Positions 25,705-35,221 are shown, numbered from the stretch's first letter. The stretch is DNA of 64,000 bases from Methylocella silvestris (GCF_002891535.1 NZ_PDZR01000009.1:1-64000), one strand, 5' to 3'. Program-made: numbers and translations. The notes: generated by a model from the letters alone, not told the origin.

Positions 25705-26727
25705 CTATTCCACCCGTTCGACTGCAAATCCCTGTTCTTCGAACAGCCGCAGCAGACCCTCTTTGCCGGGCAGATGCGTTGCGCCGACGGCGATGAAGAC
25801 GCCGCCCCCGGCAAGCAGGGGCAGCGCGCGCGCCGCCATGCGCTGATTGCGCCCGGAAATGAGGCGGTCGAGGAATAGCGTCGGCGTCGCTGCGCCCACG
25901 ACGCCAGGAATAAAATCGGGCGAGCGCATCCAGGCGAGAAGCGCGCCCGTATCCTGCTCGACATAGCGGGCGATCGTCGTCTCAACCACGTCTTCGGCCT
26001 CGCTCGCCTGCCGCAGCGTCGAAACCAGCAGCGCGCGGGACTCGTCCGGCGGCAGTCCGTCCAGACTGTCGAGTTGCTCGATCATGGTCTCGAGGCCGAC
26101 GACCTTTAGCCCGCGCGCGCGGGCCATGGCGGCGATGCGCTGGTCGGCGTAGGGGCGGGCGCCGTTTGTGCGCGCGCAGGCGGGAAGATCGAGCAGCAGG
26201 GCGAGCACCGCTGGCTTCAGCTCCCCGGCGGCGGAGGCCTTCATCCCGGCGGCGGCGACGAGCGCCTTGAGGGCGGCGAAATCCGCGCGATCAAGGAGGG
26301 TCCTGGCGCGCTCGGCGGCGTCCGCCAGCACGGCGGCGCGCATCGCCTTTGGATCCTTGCGGATCACGCTTTCCAGCCGTGCGCCGGTCTCGACGGATTC
26401 CACGGCGAGCGTTTTCGATGCGTCGAGCGCCGCGACGACGGAGGGGCGAAAATCCGTCACGCGGGGATCGGCAAGATGGAGCGTGCCAAACAGATAGGAC
26501 GGCGCATCGTCGCCGCGGCTGAGCCGGAAAAACGTTCCGCGTCCGAATGGCGTCTCGGCAGCCTGCGCCTTTATGGCGGCGAAGGCTTCTGGCGCCTTCT
26601 CTTCGATCAGCGGGAAGAGATCATGGCCGGAGCAGGCCGCGCGCGCGCCGCCCGCCGCGAAACAAAGAATCGCGGCGATGACTGCGCCATAACGAACGCC
26701 TTGCGCAGCGGGCTCCCGGCGAGCCAC
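25705..26727 (-). CDS. TraB/GumN family protein
   Basis: A protein of 340 residues. GTG at 26727 was chosen: GGTAGG lies six bases upstream and it yields a signal peptide (RYGAVIAAILCFAAGGARA). It then starts seven bases after the stop of the barrel gene. TraB/GumN signatures are SYLFGTLHLADPRVTDF near residue 80 and the C-terminal FIAVGATHLPGKEGLLRLFEEQGF. Related Tiki-like proteins are metal-dependent peptidases, and two GxxH-type motifs (GTLH, GATH) are present. It is co-transcribed with the outer membrane barrel gene. Confidence 0.85.
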   Translation of the reverse strand: MARREPAAQGVRYGAVIAAILCFAAGGARAACSGHDLFPLIEEKAPEAFAAIKAQAAETPFGRGTFFRLSRGDDAPSYLFGTLHLADPRVTDFRPSVVAALDASKTLAVESVETGARLESVIRKDPKAMRAAVLADAAERARTLLDRADFAALKALVAAAGMKASAAGELKPAVLALLLDLPACARTNGARPYADQRIAAMARARGLKVVGLETMIEQLDSLDGLPPDESRALLVSTLRQASEAEDVVETTIARYVEQDTGALLAWMRSPDFIPGVVGAATPTLFLDRLISGRNQRMAARALPLLAGGGVFIAVGATHLPGKEGLLRLFEEQGFAVERVE

Positions 26728-26734
26728 GAACTGC

Positions 26735-28333
26735 CTACCACTGGTAGCGGATGCCCGCCTTGCCGCCGGCGCCGAACAGGCCTTCGCCGCCATGCACATC
26801 GCCGAGGACGAAAGAGGTGAGGCCCTGGCCGAAATCGAAGTTGAAGGCGAGAATGCCGCGCCCGCGCACCTGGCCGCGGTCGGCGTCGGCCAGGATGTTG
26901 TTGCCGTTGAACGAGGCGCCGGGGATGAAGCCGCCGTTGATGGCGACGTCGCTATAGGCGAGGCCGGTCAGCGTGGTCTTGATGATGACCTTGTCGAAAA
27001 TCGAGGCCGTTCCGACGCGCGCGCCGCCCTGCACCATCACCTGATTGCCATTTTCAAGGCCGAGCGCTGCGGCGCCGCCGCCATAGCCGAGCGCCGTGAA
27101 TTGCGCGCCGACGGTCGGCTCGAACCAGAAGTTCGGATAGACGTCAAAGCGATAGTTGAGGTTGCCGGCGACCGTCGAGTTCAGGAGGCTGGTCGAACCT
27201 TCGCCCGAGAAGGTCGAGGAGAACGGCCCGAACGGTCCGGCGAAGGCGAGATTGTCGGTGAAATTCTGGTTGAGGCTCAAAAGGTCGAATTTGGCGAGGA
27301 TGTCGGCCGAGAACGGGCCGGAGAAATAGGTGGCGTAGACGCCGAGCGAGGGGCCGTCGAGCTTGGCGTGGAGATGCGTCGATCCATTGCCGACGACGGC
27401 AAGGTTCGACGACGCCGACACCGTATCGAGATTAAGGGTCGAGGAAATATAGCCGACGAGCGCGCCGACGATAACGCCGTCGGTTGGGGCGAACAGGCCA
27501 TGCGCCGTATAGTCGAGGCCAGCCTGGAAGCCGACCGTGCCCATCTTGCTGTCGACGGTGGTGGTGAGCGGCACAGGCGCGCCGCCATTGAAATCAGGTC
27601 CGCTGATGGCGCCGAGGCCGCTCGCGTTGCGTTTTTCATATTCGCCGAAGACCTGGCCCCAGACGCCGTAACGGAATGGCGCCTCAAGCGGCGGCGGCGG
27701 CGGAACGAATCCGTCCTTGCTGACGAAGGCGGCTCTTGGACGCGCGTGGGGCGGGGCGGACGGCGGCGCAGGCGCCTCCTCGACCTCGGCGACAGCGGCC
27801 TTGCCTTTCTTTGTCTTCGTCTTGGCGGCGTGCTTCTTCGCCGGAGCGGGCGGCGGAGGAGGCGCGACCTGCTCCGCGGCGGGAGCGGCATTGGGTTCGC
27901 AGGCGCCATCGACGCGGCTAAAGCCGGCGGCGCAGCGATCGCGTTCCTCGTCGCGCCGGTTGGCGATCGAGTTCTCGGCGCTGCGCGCGGTTTCCTGCGT
28001 TGTCGATTGCGAGAGTTCGCTCAGCGCCTGGCTCGCCAGCGCGGCGCCGGAAAAAGCAGCCGGGTCAGCGCCTTGCCCGTTGTTGGTGCACTGGCCGTTG
28101 ACGGGCTGCGAGGAAAAGCCGGTGAAGGTGGCCGGGCCGACAAAGGTTTCTGTTCTGAACTCTGTGCAATTGCCGAAGCTGTCTCTTTGAACGCAAACCT
28201 GTCTTGTCTGAACCGCGTTTTGCTGAGTGACCGTCGTCGGGCAAAAGGACGCCGCTTGTACGGTGATGGCCGCGCCGCACCAGAAGGCCACGGTAGCCGC
28301 GAGTTTCATGGCGATCGAATTGGTGGCGCGCAT
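26735..28333 (-). CDS. Autotransporter-like outer membrane beta-barrel protein
   Basis: A protein of 532 residues. ATG at 28333 follows GGGGAG with good spacing and starts a signal peptide (MKLAATVAFWCGAAITVQA within). The mature N-terminus has four cysteines (CPTTV, QVCVQ, GNCTE, GQCTN). A Pro/Lys linker (~165-215) follows, then a ~300-residue beta-barrel of alternating strands ending in GIRYQW with a terminal aromatic, as outer membrane proteins require. Part of the barrel resembles autotransporter translocators, but the passenger is very short. The TraB/GumN gene follows in the same transcript. Confidence 0.75.
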   Translation of the reverse strand: MRATNSIAMKLAATVAFWCGAAITVQAASFCPTTVTQQNAVQTRQVCVQRDSFGNCTEFRTETFVGPATFTGFSSQPVNGQCTNNGQGADPAAFSGAALASQALSELSQSTTQETARSAENSIANRRDEERDRCAAGFSRVDGACEPNAAPAAEQVAPPPPPAPAKKHAAKTKTKKGKAAVAEVEEAPAPPSAPPHARPRAAFVSKDGFVPPPPPLEAPFRYGVWGQVFGEYEKRNASGLGAISGPDFNGGAPVPLTTTVDSKMGTVGFQAGLDYTAHGLFAPTDGVIVGALVGYISSTLNLDTVSASSNLAVVGNGSTHLHAKLDGPSLGVYATYFSGPFSADILAKFDLLSLNQNFTDNLAFAGPFGPFSSTFSGEGSTSLLNSTVAGNLNYRFDVYPNFWFEPTVGAQFTALGYGGGAAALGLENGNQVMVQGGARVGTASIFDKVIIKTTLTGLAYSDVAINGGFIPGASFNGNNILADADRGQVRGRGILAFNFDFGQGLTSFVLGDVHGGEGLFGAGGKAGIRYQW

Positions 28334-28380
28334 CACAAGCTCCCCTGCTTTGCGGCGACAATAGACGATAACGAACACGT

Positions 28381-28411
28381 GATCTGTGTTGTATCTGCAA
28401 CAACACTGATC
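28381..28411. promoter_or_regulatory. Inverted repeat upstream of the barrel gene (operator candidate)
   Basis: Two 12-base arms, GATCTGTGTTGT (28381-28392) and ACAACACTGATC (28400-28411), are inverted with one mismatch around a 7-base spacer. It lies 48 bases upstream of the barrel gene and 160 bases upstream of the divergent TPR-caspase gene. No T-run follows, so a protein-binding site is more likely than a terminator. Confidence 0.5.
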
Positions 28412-28572
28412 TATTCTTTCGGCAGCTTCGCGCCTGGAGTGCCGGGACGCACATTTATGTACAGCGTGTCTACCTATGCTTTGTTTCGGAAAACAGGCGC
28501 GGCAGGATCACCGGGCGGTCGTTTATCGATTTCCCGCCTCATGCGCGCGCCGTCTTCCGCCGGAGCTTGGAC

Positions 28573-30909
28573 ATGATTATCGGCCGCATTCTCGTGTTCG
28601 TGTGCAGCGTTTTGCTCGCCGCCCCCTTCGCGCTTGGCTCGCGCGCCCTCGCCGCTGACGGCGACCTCGAACTCTGCAATCATTCGCTCGGCAATCCCGA
28701 CGCCGGCATTCCCGCCTGCACAAGGCTGATCGAGAGCTCTGCCGACGAAGCGGCGACGCCCGGCCTTCTCAACAATCGCGGCGTCGCCAAGGTGCGCAAG
28801 GGCGATCTTGAAGGCGCGATCGCCGATTTTTCCCGCGCGCTTGACCGAAATCCGAATTCGATCGACGCCTATCGCAATCGCGGTCTCGCGCGCCAGATCG
28901 AGGGCGATTACGACGGCTCGATCGCGGACTATAATCAAGCGATCCGGATCGACGCCAAATCGCCGGACCTTTACAATTCGCGCGGTGCGGCTCTCGTCAA
29001 CAAGGGCGAATATGACCGGGCGATCGCCGACTATGACAAGGCGATCCGGCTCAACGGCAAATTCGCCAAGGCCTTCTACAACCGCGGTCAGGCCCGCTAC
29101 CTGAAGAATCAGCCTGACCGCGCGATCGCCGATTTCGACGAATTCATCAAACTTTCGCCCAATGAGGCCAAGGGCTATGTGCAGCGCGCCGATGCGCGGC
29201 TCGCCAAGGCCGACGTTCTCGGGGCGATCGCCGATTATGATTCGGCGATCAAGGTCGACGCCGCCAATGGCGAAGCCTTCAGTCATCGCGGCGAGGCCCG
29301 CCGCCTGCAAGGCGATCTCGAAAAATCGCTTGTCGACCAGAACAAGGCGATCGAGCTTGCGGCGACGCCGGAAAGCTACGTCAACCGCGCCCTTGTCTAT
29401 GCCGATCAGGGCAAGCTCGATCTCGCTCTCGCCGATTGCGACGAGGCGCTTCTGCTCAGGCCGAAATATGATCTCGCCTTTGCGCAGCGGGGCCGGGTGA
29501 AGCGGCTCAGCGGCGACCTTGAGGGCGCGCTCGGCGATCTCAACAAGGCTCTTTCGATCGATCCGCGCTTGCCCGTGTCGCTCAGCTTCCGCGGCGACGT
29601 CTTTCTTGCGCGCGACTCGAACGATCGCGCGATCGCCGATTTTACCGAGGCGCTTCGCGTCGCGCCCGATTTCGTCGCCGCCTATGCCGGCAGGGGGCAG
29701 GCCTACGAAAAAGCCGGCCAATCGGCGAAAGCGAAAGCCGATTACCAGAAAGCGCTGAGCCTGCCCGGGGAGGCCGACGCGGCCCTCGCCAAGCCGGCGC
29801 AAAATCAGGCGCGCGCGCGGCTTGCGGCCCTCGCGGCGAGCGAGGCCTCCAGCGCCAAGCTCGTCGCCGGAGCGGCGGTAGCGGACGCGACCGACGCGCG
29901 GGCGAAAGCCGACGCCGAGGCGCGCGCCAAGGCCGAGGCCGAGCAGCAGGCGGCCGCCATCGAAGCCCGCATCAAGACGGAAGTGGAAGCTCGCACAAAG
30001 GTCGCCGCCGAGGCGGCGCGGGCGCGGCTCGAAACGCAGGCCGCGGCCGAAGCGCGTGCCCGCGCCGACGCCGACGCCAAGGCGAAAGCAGTCTATGAGG
30101 CGCAGGCGAAAGCCGAATTCGACACGCGGCTGAAAGCCGAGGTCGAGGCGCGCGCCAAGGCCGTCGTCGAGGCGGCGCAAACCAAAAGCGCTGCGCTCGC
30201 GCCGCCGCTTGGCAACCGCGTCGCGCTCGTCATCGGCAATTCCAACTATCGCGAAGTCGCGACGCTGCCCAATCCGCAGCGCGACGCGCAGGCGGTCGCC
30301 GCGGCTTTTCGCAAGGTCGGCTTTCAGACCGTCTTCGCCGAACAGGATTTGACGCGCGAAAAATTCCTGGCCGCGCTGCGCGCCTTCGAGGACAAGGTCG
30401 AGACCGCCGATTGGGCCGTGGTCTATTACGCCGGGCATGGACTCGAGATCGGCGGCGTCAATTATCTCATTCCGGTCGACGCCAAGCTCAGGGCCGACCG
30501 CGACGTTCAGGATGAGGCGATCACGCTGGAGCGCATCCTGATCGCGACCGAGCGCGCCAAGAAACTGCGCCTCGTCATTCTCGACGCCTGCCGCGACAAC
30601 CCGTTCGCGGCGCGCATGCAGCGGACCATGGCCTCGCGCTCGATCGGCCGCGGTTTCGCCCGCGTCGAGCCGGAGGGCGGCACGCTCGTCGCCTATGCGG
30701 CCCGCGACGGCCAGGTCGCGCAGGACGGCGACGGCGATCACAGCCCCTTCACCCAGGCTTTTCTGCGCAATATCGTCAAGCCTCAGCTTGAGATCAATAT
30801 GCTGTTTCGGCAGATCCGCGACGAGGTGCGGCAGGCGACGGGCCAGCGGCAGGAGCCATTCACCTATGGCTCGCTGCCGGGCGAGAGCTTCTATTTTGTC
30901 GCCAGATAG
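28573..30909 (+). CDS. TPR / coiled-coil / caspase-family protein
   Basis: A protein of 778 residues. ATG at 28573 has GGAG seven bases upstream. A signal peptide (MIIGRILVFVCSVLLAAPFA) is followed by about nine tetratricopeptide repeats (~40-400; for example AIADFSRALDRNPNSIDAY and AIADYDKAIRLNGKFAKAF). An Ala/Lys/Glu-rich coiled coil follows (~410-545). The C-terminal caspase-like (C14) domain starts NRVALVIGNSNYREVATLPN, with His622 in YYAGHGLE and Cys673 in LDACRDNPF. Catalytic residues are intact. TPRs suggest that it binds partners in the periplasm. It is divergent from the barrel gene. Confidence 0.88.
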   Translation: MIIGRILVFVCSVLLAAPFALGSRALAADGDLELCNHSLGNPDAGIPACTRLIESSADEAATPGLLNNRGVAKVRKGDLEGAIADFSRALDRNPNSIDAYRNRGLARQIEGDYDGSIADYNQAIRIDAKSPDLYNSRGAALVNKGEYDRAIADYDKAIRLNGKFAKAFYNRGQARYLKNQPDRAIADFDEFIKLSPNEAKGYVQRADARLAKADVLGAIADYDSAIKVDAANGEAFSHRGEARRLQGDLEKSLVDQNKAIELAATPESYVNRALVYADQGKLDLALADCDEALLLRPKYDLAFAQRGRVKRLSGDLEGALGDLNKALSIDPRLPVSLSFRGDVFLARDSNDRAIADFTEALRVAPDFVAAYAGRGQAYEKAGQSAKAKADYQKALSLPGEADAALAKPAQNQARARLAALAASEASSAKLVAGAAVADATDARAKADAEARAKAEAEQQAAAIEARIKTEVEARTKVAAEAARARLETQAAAEARARADADAKAKAVYEAQAKAEFDTRLKAEVEARAKAVVEAAQTKSAALAPPLGNRVALVIGNSNYREVATLPNPQRDAQAVAAAFRKVGFQTVFAEQDLTREKFLAALRAFEDKVETADWAVVYYAGHGLEIGGVNYLIPVDAKLRADRDVQDEAITLERILIATERAKKLRLVILDACRDNPFAARMQRTMASRSIGRGFARVEPEGGTLVAYAARDGQVAQDGDGDHSPFTQAFLRNIVKPQLEINMLFRQIRDEVRQATGQRQEPFTYGSLPGESFYFVAR

Positions 30910-31081
30910 CGCGGCTCGGGAAACGAGGGCGCGCTTTCGAGATCTCGATGAGTTTGCGCCCGATCGGTCCAAAATTATGAAGCGCGATCGATTCCAGATC
31001 TTTACAACATGAGGCGGCCGGAAAAGCTTTGTGCGTTTCGGCATCGCGCTTGGGCTTTGGCGCGCAGCCGGAAGGCTCCCG

Positions 31082-31786
31082 ATGGGTTACGAGCTTTATT
31101 ACTGGCCGGAGATTCAGGGCCGCGGTGAATTCGTGCGCCTCGCTCTCGAAGAGGCCGGCGCCGATTATGTCGACGTCGCGCGCGGCGAGGGCGGCGTCGC
31201 AACTTTGATCGACCTGATGGAGCAAGCCGATCGCCCGCCCTTCGCGCCGCCGTTTCTGCGGGACGGCGAAGTCCTGATCGGCCAGACCGCCGCGATCCTT
31301 TTATATCTCGGGCCCAAACTCGGCCTCGCCCCACGGGCGGAAGTCGGCCGGCTGTGGGTCCATCAGATTCAGCTCACCATCTCCGACGCCGTCGCCGAGG
31401 CGCATGATACGCACCATCCGATCGACGTTGAGCTCTTCTATAAAGACCAGAAGCCGGAGGCGCGCCGCCGCGCCGCAGCGTTCCGGCGCGCGCGCATTCC
31501 GAAATTCTTGAGCTGGTTCGAGACCCTCCTCGCGCGCAATCCCGACGGCTTTCTCGTCGGCAATCGCCTCACCTATGCCGATCTGTCGCTGTTCCAGCTG
31601 GTCGAAGGGCTCTCCTACGCTTTTCCGAAAGTGATGAAGGGAGCGCTGAAACAGGCGCCTCGGGTCGCGGCGCTGCGGCAAGCGGTCGCCGGGCGCCCGC
31701 GCCTTAGCGCCTATCTTGCGAGCAAGCGCCGCATTCCTTTCAACGAGGACGGCATTTTCCGGCATTATTCCGAACTCGACGGATAG
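31082..31786 (+). CDS. Glutathione S-transferase family protein
   Basis: A protein of 234 residues with GGAAGG before the ATG. The N-terminal thioredoxin-like domain starts MGYELYYWPEIQGRGEFVRL, keeps the cis-Pro region (FAPPFLRDGE) and the GQTAAILLYLG segment that binds the glutathione gamma-glutamyl group. The helical C-terminal domain has GNRLTYADLSLFQLVEGL, the usual structural motif. The YYW start resembles Sigma/Alpha-like GSTs. The substrate is unknown. It stands alone between the caspase gene and the C1 cluster; a part in formaldehyde or stress metabolism cannot be inferred. Confidence 0.88.
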   Translation: MGYELYYWPEIQGRGEFVRLALEEAGADYVDVARGEGGVATLIDLMEQADRPPFAPPFLRDGEVLIGQTAAILLYLGPKLGLAPRAEVGRLWVHQIQLTISDAVAEAHDTHHPIDVELFYKDQKPEARRRAAAFRRARIPKFLSWFETLLARNPDGFLVGNRLTYADLSLFQLVEGLSYAFPKVMKGALKQAPRVAALRQAVAGRPRLSAYLASKRRIPFNEDGIFRHYSELDG

Positions 31787-31965
31787 GGCGAGGAGAGCCC
31801 CTTCGCTCGGCCTGTTGCGCGGTCCTTGAACTCTGCGCCCGCCCTGCGTATGAAAAGCCGCCGTCTTCAGGAGGCCTCCGGCGCGTGGCGGCGCGCCTCA
31901 CACACGGCGGATGACCTGAGCGCGGGCTCGCGTGGAGACTCCGGCGAAAGAAGCCGAAAGAAACT

Positions 31966-32982
31966 ATGTCTGCAAGCGTCACCGTCGTCGCCCCCGCGCG
32001 GCTTCACCTCGGCTTTCTCGATCTTCACGGCGGACTCGGGCGCCGATTTGGCAGCATCGGGCTGGCGATCGACCGGCCGGCGACGCGACTTCATATTTCG
32101 CGCGCGGCAAAAAACGCCGCCACCGGCTCCGACTCGGAGCGGGCCTTGGCGCATGTCGAGGCGCTGCAGCGGCGCCATGGCCTGTCCTCGGCCTATGACA
32201 TCGCTATCGAGACCGCGATTCCCGACCATGTCGGGCTTGGCTCGGGCACGCAGCTGGCGCTGGCGCTGGGCGCTGGACTCCGCCTGCTCGAAGGGCTGCC
32301 GGCCAACCCCGCCGACGACGCGCTGCTGCTTCAGCGCACGATGCGCTCCGGGATCGGCGCGGCGATTTTCGAGCGCGGCGGCGTCATCGTCGATGGCGGT
32401 CGCGGCGAGCGGACGATCACGCCGCCGGTGATCGCGCGGCTCGAATTTCCCCCGGCTTGGCGCGTGATCCTCGTGCTCGACCCTGAACTGAAAGGGATCC
32501 ACGGGCCGCAGGAAATCCAGTCCTTCGCGGCGCTCGAGCCTTTTGAGGCCGCCGCGTCAGGCGAAATCTGCCGCCTCGTGCTGATTCAGGCCCTTCCCGC
32601 CCTAGTCGAAGCCGACATCGACGCTTTCGGCGCCGCGATCGCGCGGATTCAGGAGATCGTCGGCGCCTATTTCGCGCCGGCCCAGGGCGGCGGCGCGTTC
32701 ACGAGCCCGCGCGTGGCGCAGGCGATGACCGAGCTCGCCCGCCATGGCGCCAGAGGAATTGGCCAGTCCTCCTGGGGGCCGACTGGCTTCGCCTTCGCCG
32801 CCGACGCCGCCGACGCCGCGCGCATTTGCGCGCTTTCGCGCGAAAAATCTAATGCCTTGGGAGTAGAAATTGCGATATGCAAAGGACTTAATCACGGCGC
32901 GATCGTAAGGGGCGATGTTCCTGCCGATCCGGCCGCGACATTCGCCGCTGCGAATATCGTGACAGGTCAGCCGTCGAGATAG
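31966..32982 (+). CDS. Beta-ribofuranosylaminobenzene 5'-phosphate synthase (H4MPT synthesis)
   Basis: A protein of 338 residues of the GHMP-kinase-like beta-RFAP synthase family. It joins 4-aminobenzoate or 4-hydroxybenzoate with PRPP, releasing CO2 and pyrophosphate, in the first committed step to the arylamine of tetrahydromethanopterin. Evidence: APARLHLGFLDLHGGLGR at the start, the GHMP glycine loop IPDHVGLGSGTQLALALG, the SGIGAAIFERGGVIVDGG segment and the late GQSSWGPTGFAF. It opens the rightward C1 run and lies 192 bases upstream of mtdB. pabAB, which supply aminobenzoate, sit ~12 kb downstream. Confidence 0.92.
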   Translation: MSASVTVVAPARLHLGFLDLHGGLGRRFGSIGLAIDRPATRLHISRAAKNAATGSDSERALAHVEALQRRHGLSSAYDIAIETAIPDHVGLGSGTQLALALGAGLRLLEGLPANPADDALLLQRTMRSGIGAAIFERGGVIVDGGRGERTITPPVIARLEFPPAWRVILVLDPELKGIHGPQEIQSFAALEPFEAAASGEICRLVLIQALPALVEADIDAFGAAIARIQEIVGAYFAPAQGGGAFTSPRVAQAMTELARHGARGIGQSSWGPTGFAFAADAADAARICALSREKSNALGVEIAICKGLNHGAIVRGDVPADPAATFAAANIVTGQPSR

Positions 32983-33174
32983 TGAAAGTCGGGTTCGGAT
33001 TCAGACGCCCGTCTGAAATCACCGGCCTTGGGGCATGACGCCGAAAGCAGGAACAGTTTTCGGACCGACGCCATGCTCTAAATAGCTGGAATCGATGACG
33101 TTCGCGATTTGGAATGGCTCAATCGAAATCGTCGCGATCCAGAGCAAACGCCATAAAGCATAGAGGGGAACCGC

Positions 33175-34062
33175 GTGGCCAAGACTATTCTGCACATGTT
33201 CACTCCGTTGAAGCATATGAGCCCGTTCGATGTGAACATGGCGCTCGACGCGGGCTATGATTCGGTCACGCCCTATACCGGGGTCACGCTCGATGAAGTC
33301 ACGGCTCTCGTACAGGACGCGATGTTTTCGCGCTCGCCGCGGGACGCGGTGCGCACCGGCGTGTTCATCGCCGGCAAGGACGCCGGCCTTGCGCTCGACA
33401 TGCTGGAGCGCTTCAAAGCGACTCTTTTGAAGCCTTTCGAGATTTCGGCCTTCGCCGATCCGGCCGGCTCCTTCACGACCGCAGCCGCTATGGTCGCCTG
33501 CGTCGAAAAGCTGCTGAAGACCAAGAAAAACAAAAGCCTCGACAAGACCAAGATCCTGATTTTCGGCGCGACCGGCGTCGTCGGCTATGCGGCGGGCGTG
33601 ATTTCGGCTCTTGAAGGCGCCGAAGTGTCGCTCGCCGGCTATGACGGGCCAAAGCGCGTTCAGGCGAAAGCGGACGACATCAAGGCCCGCTTCGGCGTTG
33701 ACCTCAAGGCCGTCGACGGCAGCACCGAAGAGAAAAAGAAAGAGGCGCTCGAAGGCGTCGAGGTCGTCTATTGCGCGGCCGCGGCCGGCGTGCAGGTGCT
33801 CTCGAAGGAGTTGCTCGCTGGGGCCAAGAGCCTCCTTGTCGCCGCCGACGTCAACGCCGTTCCCCCCGCCGGCATCGAAGGGCTGCAGCTGTTCGACAAT
33901 GGCGCCGAGCTTGAGGGCGGCGCTCTCGGCGTCGGCCCGCTCGCCATTGGCGACATCAAATACAAGACCGAATCCGGCCTGTTCCAGCGCATGGCGACGT
34001 CGTCGAAGCCGCTTTGCATCGACTTCCGCGACGCCTTCACATTGGCGCGGGAACTGGTCTGA
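33175..34062 (+). CDS. mtdB: Methylene-tetrahydromethanopterin dehydrogenase MtdB
   Basis: MtdB (295 residues) oxidises methylene-H4MPT to methenyl-H4MPT with NAD(P)+ in formaldehyde oxidation. The GTG start follows GAGGGGAA. The N-terminus KTILHMFTPLKHMSPFDVNM is characteristic, followed by ALDAGYDSVTPYTGV. The Rossmann nucleotide loop is ILIFGATGVVGYAAG (residues ~123-137), and AGYDGPKRVQAKADDIKARF follows. Downstream genes on the same strand (ATP-grasp, mch, ATP-grasp, CitG-like) follow closely, so it leads an operon. Confidence 0.95.
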   Translation: MAKTILHMFTPLKHMSPFDVNMALDAGYDSVTPYTGVTLDEVTALVQDAMFSRSPRDAVRTGVFIAGKDAGLALDMLERFKATLLKPFEISAFADPAGSFTTAAAMVACVEKLLKTKKNKSLDKTKILIFGATGVVGYAAGVISALEGAEVSLAGYDGPKRVQAKADDIKARFGVDLKAVDGSTEEKKKEALEGVEVVYCAAAAGVQVLSKELLAGAKSLLVAADVNAVPPAGIEGLQLFDNGAELEGGALGVGPLAIGDIKYKTESGLFQRMATSSKPLCIDFRDAFTLARELV

Positions 34063-34075
34063 GCAAGCCGCAAGC

Positions 34076-35221
34076 TTGTCCGGCCTGACAAAGCACCGAG
34101 GCGCCGCGGTTCTGATCGCGGCGTCCTCTGGCCGCGCTCTCGCCGCTGCGGCGCGGCGCGCCGGCTTCCGTCCCCTCGTCGCCGATCTTTTTGACGATAG
34201 CGACACGCGCGGCCTCTGCGCGGCGAGTCTCATTGCCGGGGATTGGCGCACAGGCTTCTCCCGCGATCCCCTGATCGCCGCTCTGGAAACGCTGGCGGAG
34301 GCGAATTCTCCAATCGGCCTCGTCTATGGCGCAGGCTTCGAGGATCGGCCGAGCCTTTTAGAGGAGCTCGCCGCGCGCTGGTCCCTGTTCGGCAATCCGG
34401 CCGATCGGCTGCGCCGCGCCAAGGACCCGATGGCTCTCGCCGCGCTTTGCCAGGCGCGTGGCGTTCCCCATCCAGACATCAGCCTCGCCTTGCCGGACCC
34501 CTGCGACGGCTGGCTCGTCAAAAGCGTCGGCGGCGCCGGCGGCTCCCATGTCGCGCCTGCACGGGCCTCACGGCCAGCGGGCGAAAACGTTTATTTTCAA
34601 AGATTTGCGCCTGGGGAGCCAATCTCGGTCCAATGTCTCTGCGACGGAAGCCGCGCGATCTCGCTTGGCCTCAGCCGGCAATGGACGGCCCCCGCGCCGG
34701 ACGAACCCTTCCGCTATGGCGGCTGCGTCCGCCCGGCCGGACTTGCTGCCGACCTTGAACGGCGCCTCGCTGACGCCGCCTGCGCGATCGTCGGCGCGCA
34801 GGGGCTGGTAGGTCTGAACAGCGTCGATTTTTTGGTCGATGGGGACATTTTCCATCTGATCGAGGTTAATCCGCGCCCGGGCGCGGCGATCGACATCTTC
34901 GAAGATGGCGAAGGCCGTCTGTTTCAGGCGCATATCGACGCATGTCTGGGGCGGCTTCCGATCCGGGCGCTCGAATTCAATGCGGCTTCAGCCGCGGCAA
35001 TCGCCTACGCGCAACAGGATATCGGAGCGATGCCCCAGCTCGACTGGCCGGATTGGACGGCCGACCGGCAAAAGCCGCAAAGCGTCGTGGGGTTGTATGA
35101 TCCGCTTTGCACCATTAAAGCCTGCGCAGCGCAAACGTCCGCCGCGCGCGCCCTCGTTGAGGCGCGCGCCGGCGCTTTGGTCGACGCCATAAATTGTAAA
35201 CTGGGGGGAGAAGCATCGTGA
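34076..35221 (+). CDS. ATP-grasp ligase of the H4MPT/methylofuran gene cluster
   Basis: A protein of ~381 residues. The start is uncertain; TTG at 34076, 13 bases after the mtdB stop, is the first in-frame candidate outside mtdB. ATP-grasp features include [34 protein letters not shown] and [14 protein letters not shown] followed by [11 protein letters not shown], the metal/ATP-binding end. Predicted carboligases of this type occur in C1 clusters of methylotrophs, and methanofuran synthesis uses the ATP-grasp enzyme MfnD. A role joining glutamate to tyrosine in methylofuran is inference. Its TGA overlaps the GTG of mch. Confidence 0.8.
   Translation: MSGLTKHRGAAVLIAASSGRALAAAARRAGFRPLVADLFDDSDTRGLCAASLIAGDWRTGFSRDPLIAALETLAEANSPIGLVYGAGFEDRPSLLEELAARWSLFGNPADRLRRAKDPMALAALCQARGVPHPDISLALPDPCDGWLVKSVGGAGGSHVAPARASRPAGENVYFQRFAPGEPISVQCLCDGSRAISLGLSRQWTAPAPDEPFRYGGCVRPAGLAADLERRLADAACAIVGAQGLVGLNSVDFLVDGDIFHLIEVNPRPGAAIDIFEDGEGRLFQAHIDACLGRLPIRALEFNAASAAAIAYAQQDIGAMPQLDWPDWTADRQKPQSVVGLYDPLCTIKACAAQTSAARALVEARAGALVDAINCKLGGEAS

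Noticed and set aside
26792-28576. 594-codon plus-strand frame antisense to the barrel gene
   Set aside because: The minus strand encodes a signal peptide and a complete beta-barrel with terminal aromatic residue; the plus frame shows no protein features.
28474-31044. 856-codon minus-strand open frame antisense to the TPR-caspase gene
   Set aside because: The plus strand carries TPR repeats, a coiled coil and a caspase site. The antisense frame only mirrors that repetition and has no ribosome site or domain.
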